From Methylobacterium terrae (GTDB lineage: Bacteria; Pseudomonadota; Alphaproteobacteria; Rhizobiales; Beijerinckiaceae), in contig NZ_CP029553.1 in assembly GCF_003173755.1 (NCBI RefSeq), forward strand, positions 5,646,001 through 5,710,000: a stretch of DNA of 64,000 nt, given 5' to 3'. Each line of letters starts with the position of its first letter. The first letter of the stretch is position 1. Below the pieces are notes generated by a model. The model was not told the origin of the DNA, made no database searches, and saw only the letters and a list, made by a program, of their open reading frames with translations. The position numbers and the translations under genes are program-made. Below, piece after piece: positions 23,806 to 31,410 of this stretch.

Positions 23806-25125
23806 TCAATACATCCCCGCCACCTTCGAGCGCGGCGGCATGCCGGGCTTGTGACCGGTATTCTTGCCGTCGCTCCTGGCATCCTCCCGGTCGCCCTTCT
23901 GGGCGCCGGCGAGCCGCAGGGGCGGCGCGATCGGCAGCGGGCCGCCCTTCGCGACGACGGTGGTCCGGGCGGCCTTGGCCGGCATCGCGGCGGCGTGCAT
24001 CGCCTGAGCGAGCGAGGCGCGGTCGGTCGCCGGGTGGGCTGCGAAGGCAAGCGCCTGGCCCGGTGCGGCGGGCTTGCGGGCCGGGGCGGCCGCGGCCGTC
24101 AGCGTGGCCGCCGGCTTGTGCGCCGGGCCGGGCGTGCGGGGCGCGGCGAGGCCCGGGTTCAGGCCCTCGACGGCGGCCACGCGCACGGGAGCGGGAACGG
24201 GAGCGGCCGGACGTGCCGCCGCCGGCACGCGGGGCGCCTCGGCGAGCCGCACCGGAGCGGCGAGGCGGACCGGCGCCGGGCGGCGGATCTCCGGCTCGGC
24301 CTCGGCGGCTTGAACAGAGGCGACCTGCACCGGGGCGACGACCCGCGGCCGCTCGACGATCGGCCGCACGGCGTCAGGCTCGGGCTGGCGGAACGCGAAC
24401 GGCTTCGCGTCCTCACCGGCATCCGCCACCATGATGTTGGCGCCCATCGGCGAGCCCGCGGGCGTGCCGTCGGTGCGCAGGGTGGCCATCAGCTTGCGGT
24501 CGTCGCTGCCGCCCACCGAGGCCTTGCCGACATACTCGACCCGGACCTTGGTGGTGCCGCGGCGGCGGAAGTCGAGGGCCTCGGCCACCGCCTGCGACAC
24601 GTCCATCAGCCGGTCGGCGTGGTAGGGCCCGCGGTCGTTGACCCGCACCACCATCGAGTGGCCGTTCGCCATGTTGGTGACCCGGGCGTAGCTCGGCAGC
24701 GGCAGGGTCGGGTGGGCGGCGGCGACCGAGAAGCGGTCGAAGATCTCGCCGTTGGCGGTCTGGCGGCCGTGGAAGGCGGTGCCGTACCAGGAGGCCAGGC
24801 CCTCGCGCACGTAGCCGCGCGCGTCCTGGCGCGGCACGTAGGTGCGGCCGGCCACCACGTAGGGCTTGCCGGTCATCTGCCGACCGCCGCCCTTGGGGAT
24901 CTTGTCGTTCTCGCCGTAGAGCCGCGGGCTCGCGGCGACGCCGTATTTCGGGTCGATCTCTCGCCCGCCGCCCTTCACCGCGAGGGTCCTGGGCGTCGGC
25001 CCGGCGCAATTGGCCGCCGCTAGCGCGATTCCCGCCACCGCGGCCCACCGCACGACCGGCATCGGCCGGAGGGCCCCCCGCTCCGTCCCCGGGCGCGGAG
25101 AACCGCTCTTCGAAGATCCCGCCAT
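23806..25125 (-). CDS. rlpA: RlpA-family septal lytic transglycosylase / rare lipoprotein A
   Basis: The 439-residue envelope protein has a hydrophobic N-terminus with a possible lipobox (AAVAGIALAAANCAG, Cys near residue 40). A double-psi beta-barrel follows at about residues 105-200 (GLASWYGTAFHGRQTANGE, ARVTNMANGHSMVVRVNDRG, then DVSQAVAEALDF). The C-terminal half is Pro/Ala-rich and low in complexity, with no recognisable SPOR domain, unlike Pseudomonas RlpA. RlpA cleaves denuded glycan strands at the septum in some species. It lies upstream of dacA on the same strand, a common arrangement. Confidence 0.9.
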   Translation of the reverse strand: MAGSSKSGSPRPGTERGALRPMPVVRWAAVAGIALAAANCAGPTPRTLAVKGGGREIDPKYGVAASPRLYGENDKIPKGGGRQMTGKPYVVAGRTYVPRQDARGYVREGLASWYGTAFHGRQTANGEIFDRFSVAAAHPTLPLPSYARVTNMANGHSMVVRVNDRGPYHADRLMDVSQAVAEALDFRRRGTTKVRVEYVGKASVGGSDDRKLMATLRTDGTPAGSPMGANIMVADAGEDAKPFAFRQPEPDAVRPIVERPRVVAPVQVASVQAAEAEPEIRRPAPVRLAAPVRLAEAPRVPAAARPAAPVPAPVRVAAVEGLNPGLAAPRTPGPAHKPAATLTAAAAPARKPAAPGQALAFAAHPATDRASLAQAMHAAAMPAKAARTTVVAKGGPLPIAPPLRLAGAQKGDREDARSDGKNTGHKPGMPPRSKVAGMY

Positions 25126-25307
25126 CGACCCCTCGGATCCCGCGCCGCCCGGGCCGCCGCCGGCCCGGGAGGGCTCGAGAGGCGGGCCCCGGGGCCGCAC
25201 AGGGTTACGCTGCACTTGTCGAAGACCCTGCCGGCCTTGCGTAAATGAAAGCGTAACGGTGGTTTCCGCGCGAGTCCCCTCCACCGCCGTCCACAGGTTC
25301 GCGCGTC

Positions 25308-28300
25308 CTACTCCGCCGGTTGCGGCGTGCCGGCGGGCCGGTCCGTCTCCTCGCCCGCCTTCTTGCGCCCGCCACCCGCCACCAGCCGCTCGGCCGCGAC
25401 GTAGAAGACCGGGGTGACGAACAGGGTGAGCAGCGTCGCGACGAGCAGGCCCCCGATCACCACCGTGCCCATCGAGATCCGGGCGTTCGCACTGGCTCCG
25501 CTCGCGATGGCGAGCGGCACCGAGCCGAGGATGAAGGCGAAGGAGGTCATCAGGATCGGCCGCATCCTGAGGCGCACGGCGTCCTGCGCCGCCGTGACCG
25601 CGTCCTCGCCCTTCTCCCTCAGGTCGCGGGCGAAGGAGACGAGCAGGATCGCGTTCTTGGCCGCCAGACCGACGAGGAGCAGCAGCCCGATCTGCCCGAA
25701 GATGTCGAGGGGCAGGTCGCGGAGTGCCAGCGCGCCCACCGCCCCGAACATCGCGAGCGGCGTCACCAGGATCACCACGAAGGGCAGCCGCAGGCTCTCG
25801 TACTGGCCGGCGAGGAGCAGCACGATCATCACCACGCCGAGCCCGAAGATCAGCGGCGCCCAGCCGCCGGCGATCTTCTCCTGGTAGGCGACCTCGGTCC
25901 ATTCCACCGCGTAGTCGGTCGGGAGCGCCGTGTCGGCCAGGCGCTCGACCGCTGCGATCGCCGCGCCCGAGCTCGCCGTGTCGGCGGTGTCGAGCGCGAT
26001 CTCGATCGCCGGGTAGGTGTTGTAGGACAGGACCGCCGTCGGCCCGCTCACGAAGTGCGGCGTGACGAGCGACCCGATCTGCACCGGCTCGCCGCGGTTG
26101 TTCGGCACGGTGAGGCGCGACAGGTCCTCGATCGTGCGCCGCCCTTGCGACTCGCTCTGGACGTAGACCTGGTAGACGAAGCCGAACTTGTTGAAGAGGT
26201 TGACGTAGGACGAGCCGACATAGGTGCCGAGCGCGTCGAACAGCGATTGCAGGCTGACGCCGAGCTGCTCGGCCTTGGCCCGGTCGATGTCGAGGCGCAG
26301 CTGCGGCACGCCGTAGCTCGTGGTGGCGGTGGCGCCGCCGACCTCGGGCAGCTTCTTCAGTTGCGCGATGAAGCCCTCGGCGGTCCGGGCGAGCTTGAGC
26401 CCGCCCTCGCCGCTGCGGTCCTGCAATTCGAGGGTCAGGCCGCCGCGGGAGCCGAGGCCCGGCAGCGGGGACGGATCGACGATGCGCAAGACCCCGTCCG
26501 GGTGGTTCTTGAACTGCTTGCGCAGGCGCGCGACCACGTCGGTGACCGTCTCCTCGCGCTGGTCCCAGGCTTTGAGGGTCGGGATCTGGAAGCCGTAGAA
26601 CGGGGCGGTGACGTCGGCCAGGATGCCGCGCCCGGCGACCCCGATCGTGCCGGCGACCGAGGGCTCGGCGAGCGCCGCCTTGCCGACCTCCTCCACCATC
26701 GCGGCGGTGCGGCCGACGGAGGCGCCCTTCGGCATCGCGATGTCGGCGAAGAAGTAGCCCTGGTCCTCCTGCGGCACGAAGGCGCTCGGGCGGCTCGCCA
26801 CCATCCAGGCGGTCAATCCGGCGAAGACGAGAAAGACGAGGCCGGTGGCGATCAGGTGGCGCGACAGGCGCCCCGCTGAGCCGACCGCGACCCCGGTCGC
26901 CCGGTCGAGGGCGGCGTTGAACCAGCGCAAGGGGGCTCGCCAGCGGCTCCGATGCGCGGTCTTGTCGTGGGGCTTGAGCAGCAGGGCGCAGAGCGCCGGC
27001 GTCAGGGTGAGCGACACCACCGCCGAGATCAGCACCGAGATCGCGATGGTGAGCGCGAACTGGTTGTAGAGCTGGCCCGTCAGCCCCGGGATGAAGGCGA
27101 CCGGCACGAACAGGGCGGCGAGCACCAGGGTGGTGGCGATGACCGGCCCCGCGACCTCGTTCACCGCCTCGGCGGCGGCCTCGCGGGGGGCCTTGCCCTC
27201 CTCCATCAGCCGCTCGGTGTTCTCGACCACGATGATCGCGTCGTCGACGACGAGGCCCACCGCCAGGACGAGGCCGAGCAGGCTCAGGGTGTTGAACGAG
27301 AAGCCGAGCGCTGCCATCGGCCCGAAGGTGCCGACGAGCGCCACCGGCACCGCGATCGCCGGGATCAGGGTCGCGCGCCAGCTCTGCAGGAACAGGTAGG
27401 TGATGACGACGACCAGCACGATCGCCTCGATCAGGGTCTTGATCACCTCGTGGATCGAGGCGGTGACGAACTCGGTGCGGTCGAGGGCGATCCGGTATTG
27501 CAGGCCCGGGGGAAAGCGCTTGGCCAGATCCTTCATCGTGGCGTGGACGCCCTTCATCACCTCGACGGCGTTGGCCTCCGGGTTCTGGAACAGGCCGAGC
27601 GAGGCGGCGGGCTTGTTGTCGTAGGTCGAGCGGCTACCGTACTGCTCCGAGCCGAGCTCGACCCGGCCGACGTCGCGGATGCGCACCACCGATCCGTCGG
27701 GATTGGCCCGGATCACGATGTCGGAGAATTCCCGGGCTTCCGTCAGGCGGCCCTTGGTGACGATCTGCAATTCGAAGGCGGGGGCGTCGCGCACCGGCTC
27801 CTTGCCGAGCGAGCCGACCGTGATCTGGGCGTTCTGCTGCTCGACCGCCTGGACGATCTGGCTCGGACCGATGCCGAGCGATTCCATCCGGGCCGGGTCG
27901 AGCCAGACCCGCATCGCGTAGCGCTTGTTCGAGAAGTTGACGATGCGGCCCATGCCGGTGACCCGGCGCAAGGGCTTGATCACCTGGGTCTCGGCCCAGT
28001 TCGACAGGAACAGCTCGTCGTAGCGGTTGTCGTCGCTGTAGAGCACCACGTTGCCGAGGCGCTGGCGCGACGACTTCACGATCTCGAGGCCCTGGTCGCG
28101 CACCGCCTGCGGCAGGCGCGATTCGGCGCGCTGGGCCCGGGTCAGCACGTCGGCGGCGGCCGCGTTGAGGTCGGAGCCGACCTCGAACGTCGCGTCCAGG
28201 TTGACGCTGCCGTCGGCGTTGCTGGTCGAGTTGATGTAGATCAGGTCCTGCGCGCCGTTGATCTCCTGCTCGAGCGGGATCGCGATCGCCTCGTAGGCCT

Positions 28301-28466
28301 GCTGCGCGGTGGCGCCCGGATAGGTCGCCTGGATGTTGATGATCGGCGGCGCGATCTCGGGGAACTGGGCGATCGGCAGGGCGAACCCCGCCACGGCCCC
28401 GATCAGGGTGATGAGCACCGAGATCACGCCCGCCAGGACGGGCCGGTCGACGAAATAGGCGAACAT
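25308..28466 (-). CDS. RND-family multidrug efflux permease (AcrB/MexB-like)
   Basis: The 1052-residue inner-membrane proton-drug antiporter starts MFAYFVDRPVLAGVISVLIT. The periplasmic porter domain follows (PPIINIQATYPGATAQQAYE). The proton-relay helix reads GLVLAVGLVVDDAIIVVEN with the paired Asp. The second repeat ends with GLAAKNAILLVSFARDL. Length and motifs match the HAE1 group that exports drugs and detergents. The matching adaptor gene lies divergently upstream, which is unusual because the two are normally in one operon. The outer-membrane partner is probably the TolC-like protein encoded at 35137-36549. Confidence 0.95.
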   Translation of the reverse strand: MFAYFVDRPVLAGVISVLITLIGAVAGFALPIAQFPEIAPPIINIQATYPGATAQQAYEAIAIPLEQEINGAQDLIYINSTSNADGSVNLDATFEVGSDLNAAAADVLTRAQRAESRLPQAVRDQGLEIVKSSRQRLGNVVLYSDDNRYDELFLSNWAETQVIKPLRRVTGMGRIVNFSNKRYAMRVWLDPARMESLGIGPSQIVQAVEQQNAQITVGSLGKEPVRDAPAFELQIVTKGRLTEAREFSDIVIRANPDGSVVRIRDVGRVELGSEQYGSRSTYDNKPAASLGLFQNPEANAVEVMKGVHATMKDLAKRFPPGLQYRIALDRTEFVTASIHEVIKTLIEAIVLVVVITYLFLQSWRATLIPAIAVPVALVGTFGPMAALGFSFNTLSLLGLVLAVGLVVDDAIIVVENTERLMEEGKAPREAAAEAVNEVAGPVIATTLVLAALFVPVAFIPGLTGQLYNQFALTIAISVLISAVVSLTLTPALCALLLKPHDKTAHRSRWRAPLRWFNAALDRATGVAVGSAGRLSRHLIATGLVFLVFAGLTAWMVASRPSAFVPQEDQGYFFADIAMPKGASVGRTAAMVEEVGKAALAEPSVAGTIGVAGRGILADVTAPFYGFQIPTLKAWDQREETVTDVVARLRKQFKNHPDGVLRIVDPSPLPGLGSRGGLTLELQDRSGEGGLKLARTAEGFIAQLKKLPEVGGATATTSYGVPQLRLDIDRAKAEQLGVSLQSLFDALGTYVGSSYVNLFNKFGFVYQVYVQSESQGRRTIEDLSRLTVPNNRGEPVQIGSLVTPHFVSGPTAVLSYNTYPAIEIALDTADTASSGAAIAAVERLADTALPTDYAVEWTEVAYQEKIAGGWAPLIFGLGVVMIVLLLAGQYESLRLPFVVILVTPLAMFGAVGALALRDLPLDIFGQIGLLLLVGLAAKNAILLVSFARDLREKGEDAVTAAQDAVRLRMRPILMTSFAFILGSVPLAIASGASANARISMGTVVIGGLLVATLLTLFVTPVFYVAAERLVAGGGRKKAGEETDRPAGTPQPAE

Positions 28467-28580
28467 CCGGCGTCCCGGTGAGCCGCCGATGGCCGCCGGG
28501 GCCGGCCGCGGGCCGGGGCCTCGGGGCGGACCTCGAGGGCCTGCGACGGTGAGGTGAAAGCTCTCGTGCAACGCTATCGC

Positions 28581-28620
28581 GTCCAAGGGAGTTCCTGCGC
28601 GTCCAAGGGAGTTCCTGCGC
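28581..28620. repeat. Two perfect tandem copies of a 20-base unit between RND genes
   Basis: The unit gtccaagggagttcctgcgc occurs twice head to tail at 28581-28600 and 28601-28620. It lies in the 297-base divergent gap between the efflux permease and the adaptor. It could be a duplicated regulator site or a slippage product. The rest of the gap shows no gene. Confidence 0.85.
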
Positions 28621-28763
28621 GGAGGGGCCGGCGACCTTTCGGCGCGTCCCCGTCCCGGGCGGAACCGTGCCGGCGGGTCGGCACTTCCCCGCTCGGACGC
28701 CCGTCGCGGCCTTCGCGCGACGGGCGCGGACGCGATTCCGCGACATGTGAGGAGATCGGCATC

Positions 28764-30017
28764 GTGCGTGCAGGGCTTCGCTACGGCCTCATCGGGCTTG
28801 CCGGCCTCGCGGCCGGGGCCGGACTCTGGTGGGGCTTGGGCCACCCGCTGCCCGCCGGAATCTCCGGCGCCCTGCCCGGTCCGGTGGCGCAGTTCCTGGC
28901 ACTGCCGGCGCCGCCGAAGAAGGATCAGGAGGCGCCCGAATTCGACGTCGCGGTGGCGCGGGCCGCCGCCGAGACCGTGCCGGTCGCCTTCTCGTATACC
29001 GGCACGGTGATCTCGCCGAAGGATGCCGCGCTCCAGCCGCGGGTCACCGGCGTGGTGGTGGAGCGGCCGTTCGAGCCGGGCGGCCACGTCAAGCAGGGCC
29101 AGGTGCTGTTCCGCATCGACCCGCGGCCGTTCGAGGTGGCGTTGCGCACGGCGGAAGCCCAGCGCGAGCAGGCGGTGGCGCAACTCTCCTTCGCGGATGC
29201 CGAGGTCGACCGCACCCAGACGCTCGCCGACAAGGGCTACGCCTCCGAGCAGCGCTACCAGCAGCTCGAGAGCAACCGCCAGGTCGCCCGCAGCCGGGTG
29301 CAGGAGGCCGAGGCCGCCATCGCCCGCCAGAAGCTCAACCTCGACTACGCGGTGATCCGCGCGCCCTTCGACGGGCGCTCCAGCCTCTCCGACGTCAATC
29401 TCGGCGACCACGTCAACGAGAACACGACCCAGCTCGTCAGCGTCGTCCAGGTCGATCCGATCGAGGTGCAGGTGGCGCTCTCGACCGAGGATTCGGAGGC
29501 CGTGCGCGCCGCGCTCAAGGAGAACCGCGCCTTCATCGAGACCCTCGATGCCCAAGGCAAGCCGGAGCGGAAGGCGACGATCTACAAGCTCGACAACCGC
29601 TTCGATCCCCGCACCGCCCGCCGCCTGGTCCGGGCCTGGCTGCCCAACGCCGACGAGCGCTACCTGCCGGGCGAATTCGTGCGCGCTCAGGTGCAGGTCG
29701 GGACGCAGGAGCGCCTGCTGGTGCCGACGGTCGCGCTCTCGGCCCAGCTCGACCAGCGCATCGTCTGGCGCGTCGGCGACGACGGCAAGGTGGCGATGAC
29801 GCCGGTCGAGACCGGCCAGGAATTCGGCGACCGCACGGCGATCCTCAAGGGCTTGAGGGCCGGCGACCGCATTGCCACCGACCACCTCCAGCTCCTGCGC
29901 CAGGACCAGCGGGTCGGGATCAAGGCCGAGGGCCGGGAGAACGCCAAGGAGAGCGGCAACGAGAGCGGCAAGGACGCCCGGCAGGCCGCGAACGAGCCCG
30001 GCGGCGCGGTGCGGTAG
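28764..30017 (+). CDS. RND efflux periplasmic adaptor (membrane fusion protein)
   Basis: The 417-residue AcrA/MexA-like protein links the RND permease to the outer-membrane channel. An N-terminal hydrophobic segment (YGLIGLAGLAAGAGLWWGL) anchors it. The lipoyl/barrel-sandwich half-motifs are GVVVERPFEPGGHVKQGQVLFRID and KLNLDYAVIRAPFDGR, which enclose a coiled-coil hairpin (FADAEVDRTQTLADKGYASEQ). A beta-barrel and an MP domain follow. The hydrophilic tail (ENAKESGNESGKDARQAANE) is extra. It starts with GTG 28764 behind GGAG. It is divergent from its presumed partner permease. Confidence 0.93.
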   Translation: MRAGLRYGLIGLAGLAAGAGLWWGLGHPLPAGISGALPGPVAQFLALPAPPKKDQEAPEFDVAVARAAAETVPVAFSYTGTVISPKDAALQPRVTGVVVERPFEPGGHVKQGQVLFRIDPRPFEVALRTAEAQREQAVAQLSFADAEVDRTQTLADKGYASEQRYQQLESNRQVARSRVQEAEAAIARQKLNLDYAVIRAPFDGRSSLSDVNLGDHVNENTTQLVSVVQVDPIEVQVALSTEDSEAVRAALKENRAFIETLDAQGKPERKATIYKLDNRFDPRTARRLVRAWLPNADERYLPGEFVRAQVQVGTQERLLVPTVALSAQLDQRIVWRVGDDGKVAMTPVETGQEFGDRTAILKGLRAGDRIATDHLQLLRQDQRVGIKAEGRENAKESGNESGKDARQAANEPGGAVR

Positions 30018-30106
30018 CCCGGCGCGTCAGAACTTGCCCCGGGGAAGGCCCGGACGCTACGGTCGAGCGGACGACCCCGCCACGGCACGCGAGCGACCGG
30101 CCCCGC

Positions 30107-30607
30107 ATGACCTCCCCCGAGACCGCGTCTCCCGAGGCCGCGCCCGCCGCGGCCCCGACCTCCGGGTCCCCTCCCGGCGGCGTGCGCTTCTCGGTCGTGA
30201 CCGCCGGGCCGGACGCGCTCGAGCTCGTGGTGGCGTTCGGGTCGCGGGACTACGCGGTGCGCCTCGCCCCCGCGGAGGCCGCCGATCTCGGGATGGCGCT
30301 GCTCGCCACCGCCTCGGTCGCGGGCGATGCGGCGCAGGCCGTTCCGGCGGGCACGCGGGTCGAGAACTGCTTCTTCCCGGTCCTCGGCTGGACGGCCGGC
30401 GAGGTCGCCCCCGGGGTGCCCGCCCTGGCGCTGCGCCTCGCCGAGGGCACCGAGATCGCCGTCCAGTTCGACCGCGCCGGCGCCCGGGCCTGCGGCCGCG
30501 ACCTCGCGCGCAGCGGCCGGGTGCCGTTTCGCGAGCGCCTGCGGCGCGTCTTCCGGCGGCGCTCCGGCGCGCCGCCCGCCCTTGATTCCGGTCGTCAGGG
30601 TGCGTGA
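30107..30607 (+). CDS. Hypothetical protein
   Basis: The 166-residue soluble protein has an Ala/Pro-rich N-terminus, a central ordered part (GVRFSVVTAGPDALELVVAF, RDYAVRLAPAEAADLGMALL) and an Arg-rich C-terminus. No membrane segment or catalytic motif is visible, and I do not recognise a family. It follows the adaptor gene by 89 bases on the same strand and its end overlaps the convergent DUF2459 gene by 13 bases. Confidence 0.65.
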   Translation: MTSPETASPEAAPAAAPTSGSPPGGVRFSVVTAGPDALELVVAFGSRDYAVRLAPAEAADLGMALLATASVAGDAAQAVPAGTRVENCFFPVLGWTAGEVAPGVPALALRLAEGTEIAVQFDRAGARACGRDLARSGRVPFRERLRRVFRRRSGAPPALDSGRQGA

Positions 30608-31371
30608 GGCCGCGGCCCGCCGGCCCGCCACGCGAGATCGAGCGCCAATCCCCGCGGCAGGGTGTCGAGGAGCGGCGTGACGGGTAAGCCGGCCTCGTGG
30701 AGGAGGCCTGCGCTCCAGTGATTGCAGACGTTGAGCAGGCTGAAGCGCCCTCGCGCTTCGTAGAACAGGCTCGGGCCGTAGAGGCCGGGCCCCAGGATCG
30801 CCGGATGGCCGTCGCGGAGGGCGAAGGAGCGGCCGAGCGCCGCGACGAGCCGGCCGAAGCCCGCCCGCGACAGGGGCAGGCTCACGATCCCGGCGCCCGG
30901 GAAGGCGGCCTCGGGCTCGGCCGCGACCCCGACCACGTGCAGGACCGCCGGGCGCCCGCCCGGGGTGAACAGGGCCCGGAGCGCCAGCCGCCAGTCGAGG
31001 GCGTCGATCGTCGGCACGGCGCGGTAGAAGCCGGCATCGCCCCACCCGATCTCGAGGGCCGGATAGGCGCCGAAGCGCTCGGTCACCTCCACCAGCGCCC
31101 CGTCCCCGGCCTCGGCCGCCGCCCGGGCGAGGTCGCTCCGGGGCAGGAGCAGGCCGGAATGCCAGGCCCCTGCCACGAGCCGCACCGTGACCGTCTCCGC
31201 GCCGGGCGCCGGCGGGTAGAGGCCGGGATCCCCCGGCCGGGCGGTGAGCCAGGCCGCCAGCACGACGGCGACGACGAGGAGCGCGAGGAGCGACGCGGCC
31301 CGCCGGGCGAGGCGCGAGGTGCGGGGCACGATCAGGCCGCCATGGTCAGGCCGGTCCGATCGTGCCGCCAT
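30595..31371 (-). CDS. DUF2459 (TIGR02117-type) membrane-anchored protein
   Basis: The 258-residue product has one N-terminal membrane helix (ASLLALLVVAVVLAAWL) and a periplasmic domain with the family features VRLVAGAWHSGLLLPRSDL, ALEIGWGDAGFYRA and the near-C-terminal FSLLNVCNHWSAGLLHEAGLPV, which matches the usual N-x-CN-x-W-x-A motif. The function is unknown, although the pattern of Cys, His and Trp suggests an enzyme. ATG 31371 may be too early, and a GTG near 31329 (VPRTSRLARR) would still leave the helix intact. It lies 39 bases downstream of valS. Confidence 0.85.
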   Translation of the reverse strand: MAARSDRPDHGGLIVPRTSRLARRAASLLALLVVAVVLAAWLTARPGDPGLYPPAPGAETVTVRLVAGAWHSGLLLPRSDLARAAAEAGDGALVEVTERFGAYPALEIGWGDAGFYRAVPTIDALDWRLALRALFTPGGRPAVLHVVGVAAEPEAAFPGAGIVSLPLSRAGFGRLVAALGRSFALRDGHPAILGPGLYGPSLFYEARGRFSLLNVCNHWSAGLLHEAGLPVTPLLDTLPRGLALDLAWRAGGPRPHAP

Positions 31372-31410
31372 GGCGAGCCGTCACGCTTCCCCGTCCCGGG
31401 CCGACCCGCG

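Noticed and set aside
25308..29885. RND permease frame extended to 1525 codons
   Set aside because: Sequence before the MFAYFVDRP start is antisense to the adaptor gene and has no signal or conserved motif. The normal RND length is reached from 28466.
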